Shown here: piece by piece, positions 39,631-48,906 of the stretch
Numbering within the stretch: position 1 is the first letter of the stretch
How the letters are laid out: each line of letters opens with the position of its first letter
NCBI GenBank assembly: GCA_900318645.1
Contig: ONLH01000003.1
Span: 96,537-160,536, forward strand
Length of the DNA: 64,000 bases
Direction of reading: 5' to 3'
Origin: an uncultured Prevotellaceae bacterium
GTDB lineage: Bacteria > Bacteroidota > Bacteroidia > Bacteroidales > Muribaculaceae
The notes under the pieces: generated by a model
Database searches by the model: none
What the model was told of the DNA's origin: nothing
Seen by the model: the letters and a program-made list of their open reading frames with translations, nothing else
Translations under genes and position numbers: made by a program

Positions 39631-40218
39631 TTATCGCAGGATGCGGTAGAATAGCCAGGCGTAGATGAGTTCGATGATGACAATGATGGCATCCATGAGA
39701 TAGATGCTTCGGTCGTCTTTCAGTATGAGCCACCAGGCAATGGGGAGAAGGAAGAGGATGAGGATGCGGACAATCATCCAAATGCCCAGTTTTTGTAACA
39801 GCCCACGGTACCAGATGATCATCAGTGCACCCAGCGGCAGATAGCACAAGGGCAGCACACAAGCAATAACGAAACTGACCTCGGGGAAAGCCGCCTCAAA
39901 GAAGATGGCAAAAAAACTGACAATGTTGAGCGCTATAACAACGATCCACCACGCCGTGAGCGGGTGATACAGACGCTTCATGCCGCGCATCATGGCATAA
40001 TACATCGTTATCATGCCCACCGTGCTGACGGGCGCAATAACTACTGGAGCATGATCCTTTAACCATTGGTCAATCGGAGTGATGGTGCATATCGCTGCTA
40101 CCACCATGATGAGGAAGGCTGCCATGATGAGCCATTGGGGCAGACCAGAGGTCAGGTGGTTGATGTAGCGCTTATCATTCTGCGTATAATCGAGATTGTC
40201 GTTGGCTTGGTTATGCAT
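39631..40218 (-). CDS. Integral membrane protein of unknown function
   Basis: 195 residues with about six hydrophobic helices, starting near 30, 62, 90, 112, 140 and 172, and a short polar N-terminus. No family motif is recognised. A clear promoter (TACCTTTG at 40250) precedes it, and it is divergent from the AraC-type regulator gene, which could control it. Confidence 0.75.
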   Translation of the reverse strand: MHNQANDNLDYTQNDKRYINHLTSGLPQWLIMAAFLIMVVAAICTITPIDQWLKDHAPVVIAPVSTVGMITMYYAMMRGMKRLYHPLTAWWIVVIALNIVSFFAIFFEAAFPEVSFVIACVLPLCYLPLGALMIIWYRGLLQKLGIWMIVRILILFLLPIAWWLILKDDRSIYLMDAIIVIIELIYAWLFYRILR

Positions 40219-40249
40219 TTGTCTGTAGTTAATGTTTTATTTGATGCCA

Positions 40250-40257
40250 CAAAGGTA
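40250..40257 (-). promoter_or_regulatory. -7 promoter box of the membrane protein gene
   Basis: TACCTTTG on the minus strand, 31 bp before the ATG at 40218. Confidence 0.55.
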
Positions 40258-40406
40258 ATCATTCTCTTTTAATAGAATGGACTCGACAGTTGAAGGGAGT
40301 AGCAGATTTTGACGCAAAAGAGGCGATTTGGTCGCTTTGATGCCAATTTGGTTGCTGCAGAATTGTCGTTTTCGCCCAATTTGCGTAATCTTATATAAAT
40401 TAATAG

Positions 40407-40415
40407 TATCTTTGC
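40407..40415 (+). promoter_or_regulatory. -7 promoter box of the AraC-type regulator
   Basis: TATCTTTGC, exact match; TTTG at 40380-40383 is 23 bp upstream, slightly far. The ATG is at 40447. Confidence 0.6.
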
Positions 40416-40446
40416 AGCCAAATTTCGCAATAAGGTACCGAAGCAT

Positions 40447-41142
40447 ATGCAGGAGGCACTCATCCTCAAACTCATCATACTGGCACTAGCCGTCACATTT
40501 ATTGCAGTCATCATCGCACTGGTGCTGTCTTTTAATGTGACCCAGAAGCTGATGAAGCATAATGCTAATCTGGTGGGTCAGGTGAAGGAGAGCGACAAGC
40601 AGCAGGCCTCGACCCGGCAAGCCTTATACGAGACCGAGCATGAACTGCATGAGGCTGAGGCGCAGCTCAAGATAGCCCATGATAAGATCAATGACATGAT
40701 GCGTCAAGCCAATCAGGACCAGCATCCGGACCAGTCGCTACAGCAGGAAATCAAAAATGTGGCCAACGTTGCCGACATGTCCGACGAACAGCTCATGGAC
40801 TGGATTGACGCCCAGATGGATAAGTTGGGATTGTACAGGAACCCCGATGTGACGCTCAAGGAGATAGCCCAGGCGCTCGGCTTGACCCAGCGACGAGTGA
40901 CTCAGGCCATCAAAACCCGCAAGGCAGACAATACGCTCGCCGAGTACCTGAACACCAAGCGTCTGCTGAACGGTTGCCGCTTGCTGGTGGAGCAGCCCAA
41001 CTGGACGATTGATGCTGTGGCCCATGAGGCGGGTTTCGGCGGCACGACCACCTTCCGCACCATCTTCAGGAACCGCTTCGGCATGTCGCCCAAGCAGTAT
41101 CGTGAGAAAAAGCGCCTGATTGTGGGCACCCAAGAAGAATAA
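40447..41142 (+). CDS. Membrane-anchored AraC-family regulator
   Basis: 231 residues. An N-terminal transmembrane helix (~7-30, LILALAVTFIAVIIALVLSF) leads to a coiled coil (~45-90) and then a C-terminal AraC/XylS DNA-binding domain (~125-225): first helix-turn-helix VTLKEIAQALGLTQRRVTQAI, second AHEAGFGGTTTFRTIFRNRFGMSPKQYR. With no periplasmic sensor it is not a hybrid two-component system; the DNA-binding domain would face the cytoplasm from the membrane. The 37-bp gap to the next gene suggests an operon. Confidence 0.85.
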   Translation: MQEALILKLIILALAVTFIAVIIALVLSFNVTQKLMKHNANLVGQVKESDKQQASTRQALYETEHELHEAEAQLKIAHDKINDMMRQANQDQHPDQSLQQEIKNVANVADMSDEQLMDWIDAQMDKLGLYRNPDVTLKEIAQALGLTQRRVTQAIKTRKADNTLAEYLNTKRLLNGCRLLVEQPNWTIDAVAHEAGFGGTTTFRTIFRNRFGMSPKQYREKKRLIVGTQEE

Positions 41143-41178
41143 TGAATACATTTAATCAATCATAAAATTTACACAGAA

Positions 41179-41952
41179 ATGAAGAAAGCAAGATTTTACA
41201 TGACATTGGTTGCAATCCTCGCCATCAACATGACGATGACTGCACAATTTACCGAAGCCGAGCGCATTACCCATAATGTGCTCAGCGGTCTCAACTCAGT
41301 GCTGGAATCCCAGGAACGCAAGCAGAAGGCCGAACTCTTCTCTCGCGAGAAGGCTCAGTTCAAACCCGCCTTTGACGAAACAATGGAAGAGGCACGCGAG
41401 TTGGAAGAAGAAGGCAAATTTGCCGATGCCCTTGCCAAGTATGAGGAAGCTGCTAAGCTGAATTGGAATTATGGGTATAGTGACCAGCGCAATCTCACGC
41501 GCAAAATCACCAGTCTGTATGGCCCTGCTGGCCGCACCGAAGATGGTCCCAGCGTCCTCAATAACAGTAAAGTGACGCTGTCTGACTACTCGGGCTACCG
41601 CTTCATGAGGGAGAACCCGATCTGCAAGCCTGGCAAGAATGCCAAGAACATTCAGATCGTGCGTGTGTGCTGCTCCGACACCGAGACGCGCATCGAAATG
41701 GAATGTGAGAGCGTGAAGATGAACGTCAATGCCAACATTAACCCTGATGCTTACATCAAGGGCAAAAAGAGTGGCAAGTTGGGGATTGTGAGCACCCAGA
41801 ACATCACTGTCGAGCCCGCTAGAACCATTATTGAACAGCCTTACCAGAAACTGCGTTTTGCCCTCATCTTCCCGCCACTGTCGCTTGAAGATACCGAGTT
41901 TGAACTTAAGGAGAGCAGCTGGTGGCATTTTAAGAAGATTCCTTGCAAGTAA
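41179..41952 (+). CDS. Secreted protein of unknown function
   Basis: 257 residues with a signal peptide (~1-22, ending MTAQF). Residues ~55-95 form a charged helical hairpin with one TPR-like unit (EEGKFADALAKYEEAAKLNWNYG); the C-terminal ~150 residues are probably beta-rich. No family was recognised. It follows the AraC-type gene by 36 bp and may be its co-transcribed partner. Confidence 0.7.
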   Translation: MKKARFYMTLVAILAINMTMTAQFTEAERITHNVLSGLNSVLESQERKQKAELFSREKAQFKPAFDETMEEARELEEEGKFADALAKYEEAAKLNWNYGYSDQRNLTRKITSLYGPAGRTEDGPSVLNNSKVTLSDYSGYRFMRENPICKPGKNAKNIQIVRVCCSDTETRIEMECESVKMNVNANINPDAYIKGKKSGKLGIVSTQNITVEPARTIIEQPYQKLRFALIFPPLSLEDTEFELKESSWWHFKKIPCK

Positions 41953-42029
41953 TCACATATCAACACCATCATAAACATTTTTAATTAAACACATAATAAT
42001 TTTTTATTTAAATCTAAAACAATCAAAAA

Positions 42030-42521
42030 ATGAAGAAATTCTTTTTTACTGCAGCTGCCATCATGTGCGCTGTATTGCTGAGTGTTAACTTAACTTCGTG
42101 TGGTAAGGAAGACAATGAGCCCATCGCTGCCATCTATTCCATTGAATGCAACATTGACAATGAGACACATAGTGTAGCAGCCAAGCCGGAAGATATGGCT
42201 CAAGCCGAGGCTAATTACCAGGCCCTTCACAGCGAGCTCATCAATATCCTCAATGTTGAGTCATAGACTGTTGACTTTAACAAGAATAATCAAAATGAGG
42301 CCCTGAATCGTGAAGATCAAAATGCCAAGAAGAAATTTGACGATGTGATCGCTAAGGTTAATGCTTTCAAGACCAAGCTTAATAGCCTCGACAAGACCCA
42401 AGCCAAGAACCAGTTTAACTGGGATTTCAAAGCTGATGTGACTTGCAAACGAGCCGGACTCAATATCGACAAGTCCATTGCTACCGAGACGGTGACCATC
42501 CATTACACTGGCAATGAATGA
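42030..42521 (+). pseudogene. Lipoprotein gene interrupted by an in-frame TAG
   Basis: The 5' part (42030-42266) codes for 78 residues with a lipoprotein signal (LLSVNLTSCGKED). After the TAG at 42264-42266 the same frame continues without a stop for 84 codons to TGA at 42519-42521, with normal composition (KKKFDDVIAKVNAFKTKL, FNWDFKADVTC, TVTIHYTGNE). The intact protein would be 163 residues, about the size of the next lipoprotein (177). A nonsense mutation is the simplest reading; a sequencing error or readthrough is possible. The two parts have no separate start or ribosome-binding site. Confidence 0.75.
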
Positions 42522-42584
42522 TAGTGATTAACAAACAATTATACACCTAAAATTATTATTTTTTAAAAAAACAAAATCAAAATT

Positions 42585-43118
42585 ATGAAGAAGTTCTTTT
42601 ACATGAGCGTGCTGGTCCTGATGGCCGCCCTCACCCTGACAAGTTGTGGTAGTGACGATAAGAAAGACGAGCCCAGTGAGCCCACGCCCACGAGCAAAAG
42701 CGTAAGCTATGAGGCTACTGCAAGCTTCTCACAGGATGTTCTCGACATCTGTGACTTGACCATGAGCTACAAGGATTCCGATGGCAAAACCGTTACCGAA
42801 ACCGTCACTTCCGCCACGTGGACCAAAAAGGTGACCGTCAAGAATCTGCCGTCAACTGTCGGTGTGAAGTTCGGCATTAAGATGAAGAGCGGAGTCGAGC
42901 TGACAAAGGATAAATATGATGCTACTATCACGCTTGTGAACGATGTTATCGTTGATGGCAAGTCAAAAGGTAATACCTCTCCCAAGGTTGTTATTCAAAG
43001 CCAAGGCATTCGTGTTGCCGATGTTGCCAATATTTTGTCCAAGAAGGATGGCATGATGTTCGGTTACGATATTTCTGCTAGCGGAGCAGCCGTGGCTACC
43101 ACTGAGGTTGGCCTCTAA
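42585..43118 (+). CDS. Lipoprotein of unknown function
   Basis: 177 residues with a lipoprotein signal ending LTLTSCGSDD. The mature part begins with an acidic/proline linker (DDKKDEPSEPTPTSK) and then looks like an Ig-like beta-sandwich (VSYEATASFSQDVLDI, ATWTKKVTVKNLPSTVGVKF, YDATITLVNDVIVDG). The signal and first residues resemble those of the interrupted gene before it (MKKFFF/MKKFFY), so the pair may be diverged duplicates. Terminator at 43157. Confidence 0.75.
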   Translation: MKKFFYMSVLVLMAALTLTSCGSDDKKDEPSEPTPTSKSVSYEATASFSQDVLDICDLTMSYKDSDGKTVTETVTSATWTKKVTVKNLPSTVGVKFGIKMKSGVELTKDKYDATITLVNDVIVDGKSKGNTSPKVVIQSQGIRVADVANILSKKDGMMFGYDISASGAAVATTEVGL

Positions 43119-43156
43119 ACAGCTGAATTCACATTACACTTTATAGAATATAGAAA

Positions 43157-43183
43157 AGGGAGCGCCAAATTGTGGTGCTCCCT
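43157..43183. terminator. Bidirectional terminator between lipoprotein and peptidase genes
   Basis: AGGGAGCGCCA and TGGTGCTCCCT form an 11-bp stem with one G-U pair and a 5-nt loop. The present peptidase frame runs through it, a sign that this frame is not the original one. Confidence 0.75.
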
Positions 43184-43214
43184 CTTCTTGTGTTATTAAC
43201 TGAATCTAATTCAG

Positions 43215-45276
43215 TTACTTTTTGTATTTGTACTTGACGCCCAGGTTGTACATGATGAAGGCCTGGATGTCGGTGTACTCGTCGATGATCTTGCTGATGG
43301 GCTTGCTGTGGGTGCTGCAGCTCGGCGGCATACTTGAAGCTGTGGGCGGGCACGACACGGTCATCGTGGTCACCGGTGGTCACCATGATGGCGGGGTAGT
43401 GGGTGCCGTCGTTCTTGATGTTGTGCAAGGGAGAGTAGCCACGCAGGTAGCGGAACATCTCGGGGCTGTCGTCGCTGCGGCCATAGTCAGGAGCCCAGTT
43501 CCAACCGATGGTGAACTCGTGGTAACGCAGCATATCCATCACACCCACCTGGGGCACGGCAGCGGCAAACAGGTCGGGACGCTGGTTAACAACTGCGCCG
43601 ACGAGCAGACCACCGTTGCTGGCACCGTTGCAGGCCAGCTTCTTGGGGTTGGTGTAGTTGTTGTCGATGAGCCACTCGGCAGCGGCGATGAAGTCGTCAA
43701 ACACGTTCTGCTTGTTCATCTTGGTGCCTGCCTGATGCCATTCCTCACCATACTCGCCACCACCGCGCAGGTTGACATAGGCGCAGATGCCGCCGCAGTC
43801 CATCATGGCGAACAGTGTGCGGGTGTAGGTGAAGGCGGGGTTGAGGCTCACGTTGAAACCACCGTAACCGTAGAGGAACGTGGGACGCTGGCCGTCACGC
43901 TTCAAGCCTTTCTTATATACCAGGAACATGGGGATGCGCGTGCCGTCCTTGCTGTTGAAGAATACCTGCTCGGTCACATAGTCCTCGCTCTTGAGGTTTA
44001 CCTTGGGCTGGAAGAAGAGTTCGCTCTTGCCGGTCTCGAGGTCATACTTGTAGATGGCACCGGGGAAAGTGTAGCTGGCAAAGCTGTAGAAGACTTCCTT
44101 GGCGGTCTTCTTGGAACTGAAGCCTACCGAGCCATAGGTGGGCAGCTCAATCTCGCGGATGAGCTTGCCGTCGGCGCTATAGAGGTAAGGATGGTTAGAA
44201 GCGTCCTTGTCATAGGTGAGGATGAACTTGTGGTCAGCCATTTGGGCACCCGAGAGAACGAATTCCTGCTCGGGGATGAACTCGGCGCAGCTAGCGGGAG
44301 ACAAAGTGTTGGCATCATAGGTGACGATCTTGCCCTTGGGAGCATTCTCATTGGTCATCACATAGATCTTGCCGTTGTCGATGCCGATGATGCCACGCTC
44401 ATACTTCATGCCGCCGATGAGCTGCACGTAGTGTGGGTTGCGGTCCTTCAGGTCCTTGATGTAGATGTCATTGCCCTCGGCGTCGCTCTTCCACAGGATG
44501 ACGTAGCGCTCGTCCTCGGTGACGCTCACCTGATGGAAATGAAGCGGCTCGCTCTTGTCCTGATACTCGATATAGTCCTCGCTTTGAGGTGTTCCCAGCT
44601 TGTGGTAATACACCTTTTGGAATTCGTTCTTGGAAGACTTGGCATCCTCGGGGGCATCATAGCCGCTGTAGAAGAAACCGTCACCCAGCCACTGGGCATC
44701 GGTGAACTTGGCCCAGACGATGTGGTCGTCAAGCACCTTGTCCTCCTTGAGGTCCTTCACGAAAATCTCGTTCCAATCACTGCCGCTGCGGGTGATGACA
44801 TAGGCCAGGTAGCGACCGTCGTTGGAGAAATTCAGCTGCTGCAATGCCACGGTGCCGTCCTCGCTCAGCGTGTTGGGGTCGAGCACCATCTTGTGGTTGC
44901 CGTTCTTGTCATACTCGTAGAGGACGCTCTGGTTCTGCAGACCGTTGTTCTTGAAGAAGTAGAATTTGTCCTTTACCTTGAACGGTGCACCCATCTTCTC
45001 GTAGTTGGCGAGCTCGGTAATGCGTTTCTTCACGTCCTTGCGGAAGGGAATTTTGTTCAGGTAGTTCTGGGTTACCTTGTTCTGTGCGGCGACCCATGCC
45101 TCGGTCTCGGCGCTGCGGTCATCCTCGAGCCAGCGGTAAGGGTCGGGTACCTGGGTGCCGAAGTAAGTGTCCACGGTGTCCACACGACGAGTGTCGGGAT
45201 AGTTGATGCGAGCCTGTGTTGTCACAGCCGACGCTGCAATCAATGCGCTCATGAGTAAAATCCTTTCTTTTCTCAT
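43215..45276 (-). pseudogene. Prolyl oligopeptidase (S9A) with damaged C-terminus
   Basis: The open frame codes 711 residues (to 43141), but only the first ~654 match the family. Signal peptide 1-22, propeller domain ~25-420, catalytic domain with serine in GASNGGLLVG and aspartate in GDHDDRVVPAHSFKYAAELQ. After this, about 43,315, the family's His-containing stretch is missing: the frame reads HPQQAHQQDHRR, whereas the next frame gives the proper end (SKPISKIIDEYTDIQAF then NLGVKYKYKK) stopping at 43215-43217. A small deletion (about 50-60 bp) with frameshift is inferred. The catalytic His motif (GHGAGKP-like) is not present in either frame, so the protein is probably inactive, unless the sequence is misassembled. 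Confidence 0.8.
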
Positions 45277-45360
45277 TGGTTGTTATTGGTTTAATGTTGA
45301 TAGTTATCGGCAGTTGGGCCTCGCCTTAGCTTGGCCATTAGCTTTTATTCTTGAGAAAAT

Positions 45361-45369
45361 GCAAAGTTA
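45361..45369 (-). promoter_or_regulatory. -7 promoter box of the prolyl oligopeptidase gene
   Basis: TAACTTTGC on the minus strand; leader about 80 nt. Confidence 0.55.
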
Positions 45370-45424
45370 ATGCTTTTGGACGATACAAACCTCATAATTA
45401 ATGATAAAAGGTTTAAAAAGATAG

Positions 45425-45454
45425 TTGAGCATTGAAAAAGGTGTTGTATCTTTG
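45425..45454 (+). promoter_or_regulatory. Promoter of the subtilase gene
   Basis: TTG at 45425, a 19-bp spacer and TATCTTTG at 45447-45454. Confidence 0.7.
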
Positions 45455-45496
45455 TACACCCAAGAATAGATGATAACCAAAAATGTCCTTACCTTC

Positions 45497-47764
45497 ATGA
45501 AACAGATTACTAAGTATTTATTATTGACGACCTTACTCTTAGCAGTTGCATGCCTAAACGTTACCATAGCTAATGATGGAGTGGCGCCTGTCAACAACAA
45601 ACTGTCGATATCTACCCAGATGTTTCTTGACGAGTTGCAGGGTGACTTGAGTTTTGACCAAGCACCCTTTACCCGACTGAATGCACCTGGCCAACCGCAA
45701 CAGCTACTCAAGGCCGTCGAGCGTCCGTATGTAACCCCCGACACGATTGACGGCAAGGTGTATATCTCGTCATTTGTCTATGTGGCAAGTGATGAAGCCA
45801 TCGGCATGATGGAAGCCTTGGGTGTCATCATCGAGAGCCGCTTCCAGAATGGTTTGCTCACGGCGTTGCTGCCTGTGGACAAGATTCACGATGTTGCTGC
45901 CATCGAGGCGGTGACCGGGATAGAAGTCTCACCTGTCATGCAATTGGCAACCGACGAGGCGCGCAAGGCGACCAACGTTGGAGACGTACTCAGCTACTCG
46001 TCCTCAGCCATGGCTGTAGGCCTGCCCAAGGGATATGACGGCCGCGGCGTTATTCTGGGTGTCATCGACCGCGGTATCGACTATGACCACATTGCCTTCA
46101 AGGACAAGGACGGCAATCCCCGATTCAAGCGGGCCTACGTCTATAACGGCCAAACTGTGGATTACTACGGCACCGGACCCTTGCCCAATGATGGTGTCAA
46201 CAATACCGATCACGGCTCTCACACGAGTGCCATTGCCGGCGGTTCCAGTGTAATGGTCAACGGCATGGATATCACTGTGACCGACGACCACGAGAACGCC
46301 ACCTACGGCGGTATGGCTCCGGGAGCAGAGTTGTTTTTGTGCGGTATCAACGGCATGGGTGCAGCTCGTATTGCCAATGCCTTCAGGCGGATGTGCAACT
46401 ATGCCGACAGCGTGGGCAAGCCGCTGGTGGTGAGCAACAGCTACGGTGACTTCGTTTATAACCGCGACGGTGGTGGTACCCAGGCCCAAATTGTCGCACA
46501 GCTCTTCGGCGAAGAGCACCCCAACCGCATCTGCGTCTTTGCCACGGGAAACAATGCAGGTCACAGTTGTGGCGCCCCGGGTGGTGTCTATGTCTCGGGC
46601 AGTGCAACCAGCGAGGACCCATTGGGAACCATCGTCTGCTCCAGCCCCATCGTCTATGATGCTGGATGGCTGTATTACACGGGTGAATACATTGCCGATG
46701 CATTTACCCGTGCCACCGATGCGACAGGCATCGGTGTGAATATCTTGGTGTTAGACAAGACGACTGGTGACCTTGTGGAAACCTACAGTTTCACAAGCGC
46801 TGACGGGAACAAGACATTTCAAGTTGATGATTACTTCACGGGCAATGGTGGCGCCGGCAAGGCCCAGATCCGCATCTATTTTGACTACATGACTGCTAAC
46901 AACCGTCGTCAAGTACTCGTCTATACTCCCAATGGACTGAAGAGTCCGGATTATACGCTCGCTGTCGAGGTGTATCCCATCGGGGGCAGTTCTGACATCA
47001 TCGACATGTGGTCATGTGGCACGTTCACCTACTTTGACAACCACCTCACCACCGAGGGACACACGTGGACCTTGGGCACTGACGACATGAGCGTGTTTGC
47101 CAACGCCTGCTATCCCCAAGTCATCTCGGTGGGCTCCTATGTGACCCGCACGCGTGAGGGCAGCAACGAGTTGTGCGATATCTCTGATTTCTCTTGCTAT
47201 GCTCTTGAGGGCATGGGTCCTTTGGGCACGATGCATCCCTGGATTACGGCCCCTGGCGAGGACATCATCTCGGCCTTCAACCACAATGTGAACCACGGCG
47301 ATGACTACGATGAAATGGTCATCAACCACCCGACTTACCCTTACGGCAGGATGTCAGGCACGTCGATGTGCACTCCTGCAGTTGCCGGCATCGTGGCCTT
47401 GTGGATGCAGGTAGCAGCCGAGTGTGGCAAGACTTTTACCTTGAGCGAGGTAAAGGACATCATGCGTGAAACCGCCATCCGTGATTCATGGGTGACCGAA
47501 GGCACCAACGCTAGCCACTTCGGTAATGGCAAGATTGACGCGTTGGCTGGCATCAAGTACATTCTGGAGCATTACCATAATCCTCTCAATGGCGATGTGA
47601 ACCATGATGGAAAAATTAGCATTGAGGATGTGACGGCAATTATCAGCCATCTGCTGAATCCCGACAGATTGGTATGCCCCACCTGTAGCGATGTCAATTT
47701 TGACGGCAAAGTCAGCATCGAGGATGTGACAGGTGTCATCAACCTGCTCCTCGGTCTCAACTGA
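45497..47764 (+). CDS. Secreted subtilisin-family (S8) peptidase with C-terminal dockerin
   Basis: 755 residues from the ATG at 45497, where the signal peptide (MKQITKYLLLTTLLLAVACL) begins; an in-frame ATG at 45470 is closer to the predicted mRNA start. Catalytic residues: Asp in GVIDRGIDYDHIAF, His in TDHGSHTSAIAGG, Ser in SGTSMCTPAVAGIVALW. A large insert of ~150 residues between the His and Ser motifs probably folds as a beta domain. Residues ~696-755 are a two-half dockerin (GDVNHDGKISIEDVTAII, DVNFDGKVSIEDVTGVIN). Probably an exported or surface protease. It shares a terminator with the M28 gene. Confidence 0.88.
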   Translation: MKQITKYLLLTTLLLAVACLNVTIANDGVAPVNNKLSISTQMFLDELQGDLSFDQAPFTRLNAPGQPQQLLKAVERPYVTPDTIDGKVYISSFVYVASDEAIGMMEALGVIIESRFQNGLLTALLPVDKIHDVAAIEAVTGIEVSPVMQLATDEARKATNVGDVLSYSSSAMAVGLPKGYDGRGVILGVIDRGIDYDHIAFKDKDGNPRFKRAYVYNGQTVDYYGTGPLPNDGVNNTDHGSHTSAIAGGSSVMVNGMDITVTDDHENATYGGMAPGAELFLCGINGMGAARIANAFRRMCNYADSVGKPLVVSNSYGDFVYNRDGGGTQAQIVAQLFGEEHPNRICVFATGNNAGHSCGAPGGVYVSGSATSEDPLGTIVCSSPIVYDAGWLYYTGEYIADAFTRATDATGIGVNILVLDKTTGDLVETYSFTSADGNKTFQVDDYFTGNGGAGKAQIRIYFDYMTANNRRQVLVYTPNGLKSPDYTLAVEVYPIGGSSDIIDMWSCGTFTYFDNHLTTEGHTWTLGTDDMSVFANACYPQVISVGSYVTRTREGSNELCDISDFSCYALEGMGPLGTMHPWITAPGEDIISAFNHNVNHGDDYDEMVINHPTYPYGRMSGTSMCTPAVAGIVALWMQVAAECGKTFTLSEVKDIMRETAIRDSWVTEGTNASHFGNGKIDALAGIKYILEHYHNPLNGDVNHDGKISIEDVTAIISHLLNPDRLVCPTCSDVNFDGKVSIEDVTGVINLLLGLN

Positions 47765-47772
47765 TTATCAGG

Positions 47773-47834
47773 CCCTCTGAAACAACAAGCCTCCCGCTAA
47801 GATTACTTGGCAGGAGGCTTGTGATATCAGAGGG
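47773..47834. terminator. Shared terminator of the subtilase and M28 genes
   Basis: An outer stem CCCTCTGA/TCAGAGGG and an inner stem CAAGCCTCC/GGAGGCTTG form a long two-part hairpin between converging genes. Confidence 0.75.
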
Positions 47835-47839
47835 ATGGG

Positions 47840-48811
47840 TTATTTCTCGAGTTCGGCAATGACATTAATCAGGGTCTGGCCGACTTCGGCAAGCGTGGCA
47901 GGATTGATGGCGTCCATGGTGTCGTGGATGGTGTGCCACTCGGGGCAGAAGCCTGTGCCCGTATCGGTACGCATGTCGATGATATCAACACAGGGGATGC
48001 CGGCGCGGTTGACGAAGATGTGGTCATCGGTCACAGCGCCACCTTGTGCATTGATGAAATGGCTGCCAACGGCACAGTTCCACACGAGGTCCACAAAGCC
48101 GCCGGCATATTGTGATGAGTAGTATTCACGGGTGAAGGTGGCATCGCTGGAACCCACCATGTCGAGCAGGATACCAAACAGAGGCTTGTAACCTGTCGTG
48201 TGGAAATGTGAGGCCCAGTACTGAGTGCCCAGTCCCCATGACTCCTCATTCTCGTTCTCGCCCATGTCCTCAACATCAACCAGCAGGATGTCTATGCCCA
48301 GGGTTGTGCCGGCTTGCTTGAGCTGGTGTGCCAGCTGGAGCAATACGCCCACACCGCTGGCACCATCGTTGGCACCCATGACGGGCTTGCTGTGGTTAGC
48401 GGCATCAGGGTCGCTGTCGGCCCAGGGTCGTGAGTCCCAATGTGCAAGCAGCAGCAGTCGCTGGCTGGCATCGGGGTTGATGATGCCGATGATGTTCTTC
48501 ATGCCCATCGGACCCGATTGGGCGGTCTGGACGGTTCCCGTCTGTACGATTACCGTGTCGCATGAGGCCTGCAGGGTAGTGGTGAGCCATTCGGCGCACT
48601 TGGCATGGGCTGGAGTGCCTGGCACACGTGGGCCGAAGGCGCATTGTTGCTGTGTCAGATCAAACGCGGCCTTGCCGTCAAACTGAATCTTTCCGACAGT
48701 TGCCGATGTTGTCGCAGTCGTGTCGTTGGATCCCTCGGAGGATGAAACGCCAGTGTTACCACAAGCCGTCATGAGGGCAGCCAGTACTATATATAATAAT
48801 GTCATCTTCAT
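47840..48811 (-). CDS. M28-type lipoprotein, probable glutaminyl-peptide cyclotransferase
   Basis: 323 residues from the ATG at 48811, where a lipoprotein signal (LAALMTACGNTG) begins; an upstream ATG (48868) would place extra residues across the secG terminator. Metal and active-site motifs of the M28/QC group: HWDSRPWAD, MGANDGASGVGVLLQLA, DVEDMGENENEESWGLGTQYW. The pattern is that of the animal-type zinc glutaminyl cyclases known from Prevotella and Porphyromonas, which form N-terminal pyroglutamate on exported proteins; an aminopeptidase role is the alternative. No promoter of its own was seen after the terminator of secG. Confidence 0.8.
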   Translation of the reverse strand: MKMTLLYIVLAALMTACGNTGVSSSEGSNDTTATTSATVGKIQFDGKAAFDLTQQQCAFGPRVPGTPAHAKCAEWLTTTLQASCDTVIVQTGTVQTAQSGPMGMKNIIGIINPDASQRLLLLAHWDSRPWADSDPDAANHSKPVMGANDGASGVGVLLQLAHQLKQAGTTLGIDILLVDVEDMGENENEESWGLGTQYWASHFHTTGYKPLFGILLDMVGSSDATFTREYYSSQYAGGFVDLVWNCAVGSHFINAQGGAVTDDHIFVNRAGIPCVDIIDMRTDTGTGFCPEWHTIHDTMDAINPATLAEVGQTLINVIAELEK

Positions 48812-48827
48812 AGCAGGACAATAAAAA

Positions 48828-48876
48828 GATGCGGTATGTCTTATTCCGCTGTGATGCGGATACGACATGCCGCATC
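48828..48876 (-). terminator. Terminator after secG
   Basis: GATGCGGTATGTC/GACATGCCGCATC (one mismatch) with an inner TCCGC/GCGGA stem; on the minus strand TTTTTAT follows. Confidence 0.8.
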
Positions 48877-48906
48877 CTCTAAAAGTTGGTTACAGATGCG
48901 ATGTGA

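Noticed and set aside
42264-42266. TAG recoded as an amino acid
   Set aside because: The chromosome of Bacteroidales uses TAG as a stop, and other genes here (for example sufD, UvrA-like, GH78) end with TAG at expected places.
43222-45258. 678-codon open frame antisense to the prolyl oligopeptidase gene
   Set aside because: Its length comes from codon bias on the opposite strand (GC-rich third positions); the translation is Val/Leu/His-rich with no motif, while the minus frame has clear S9A motifs.
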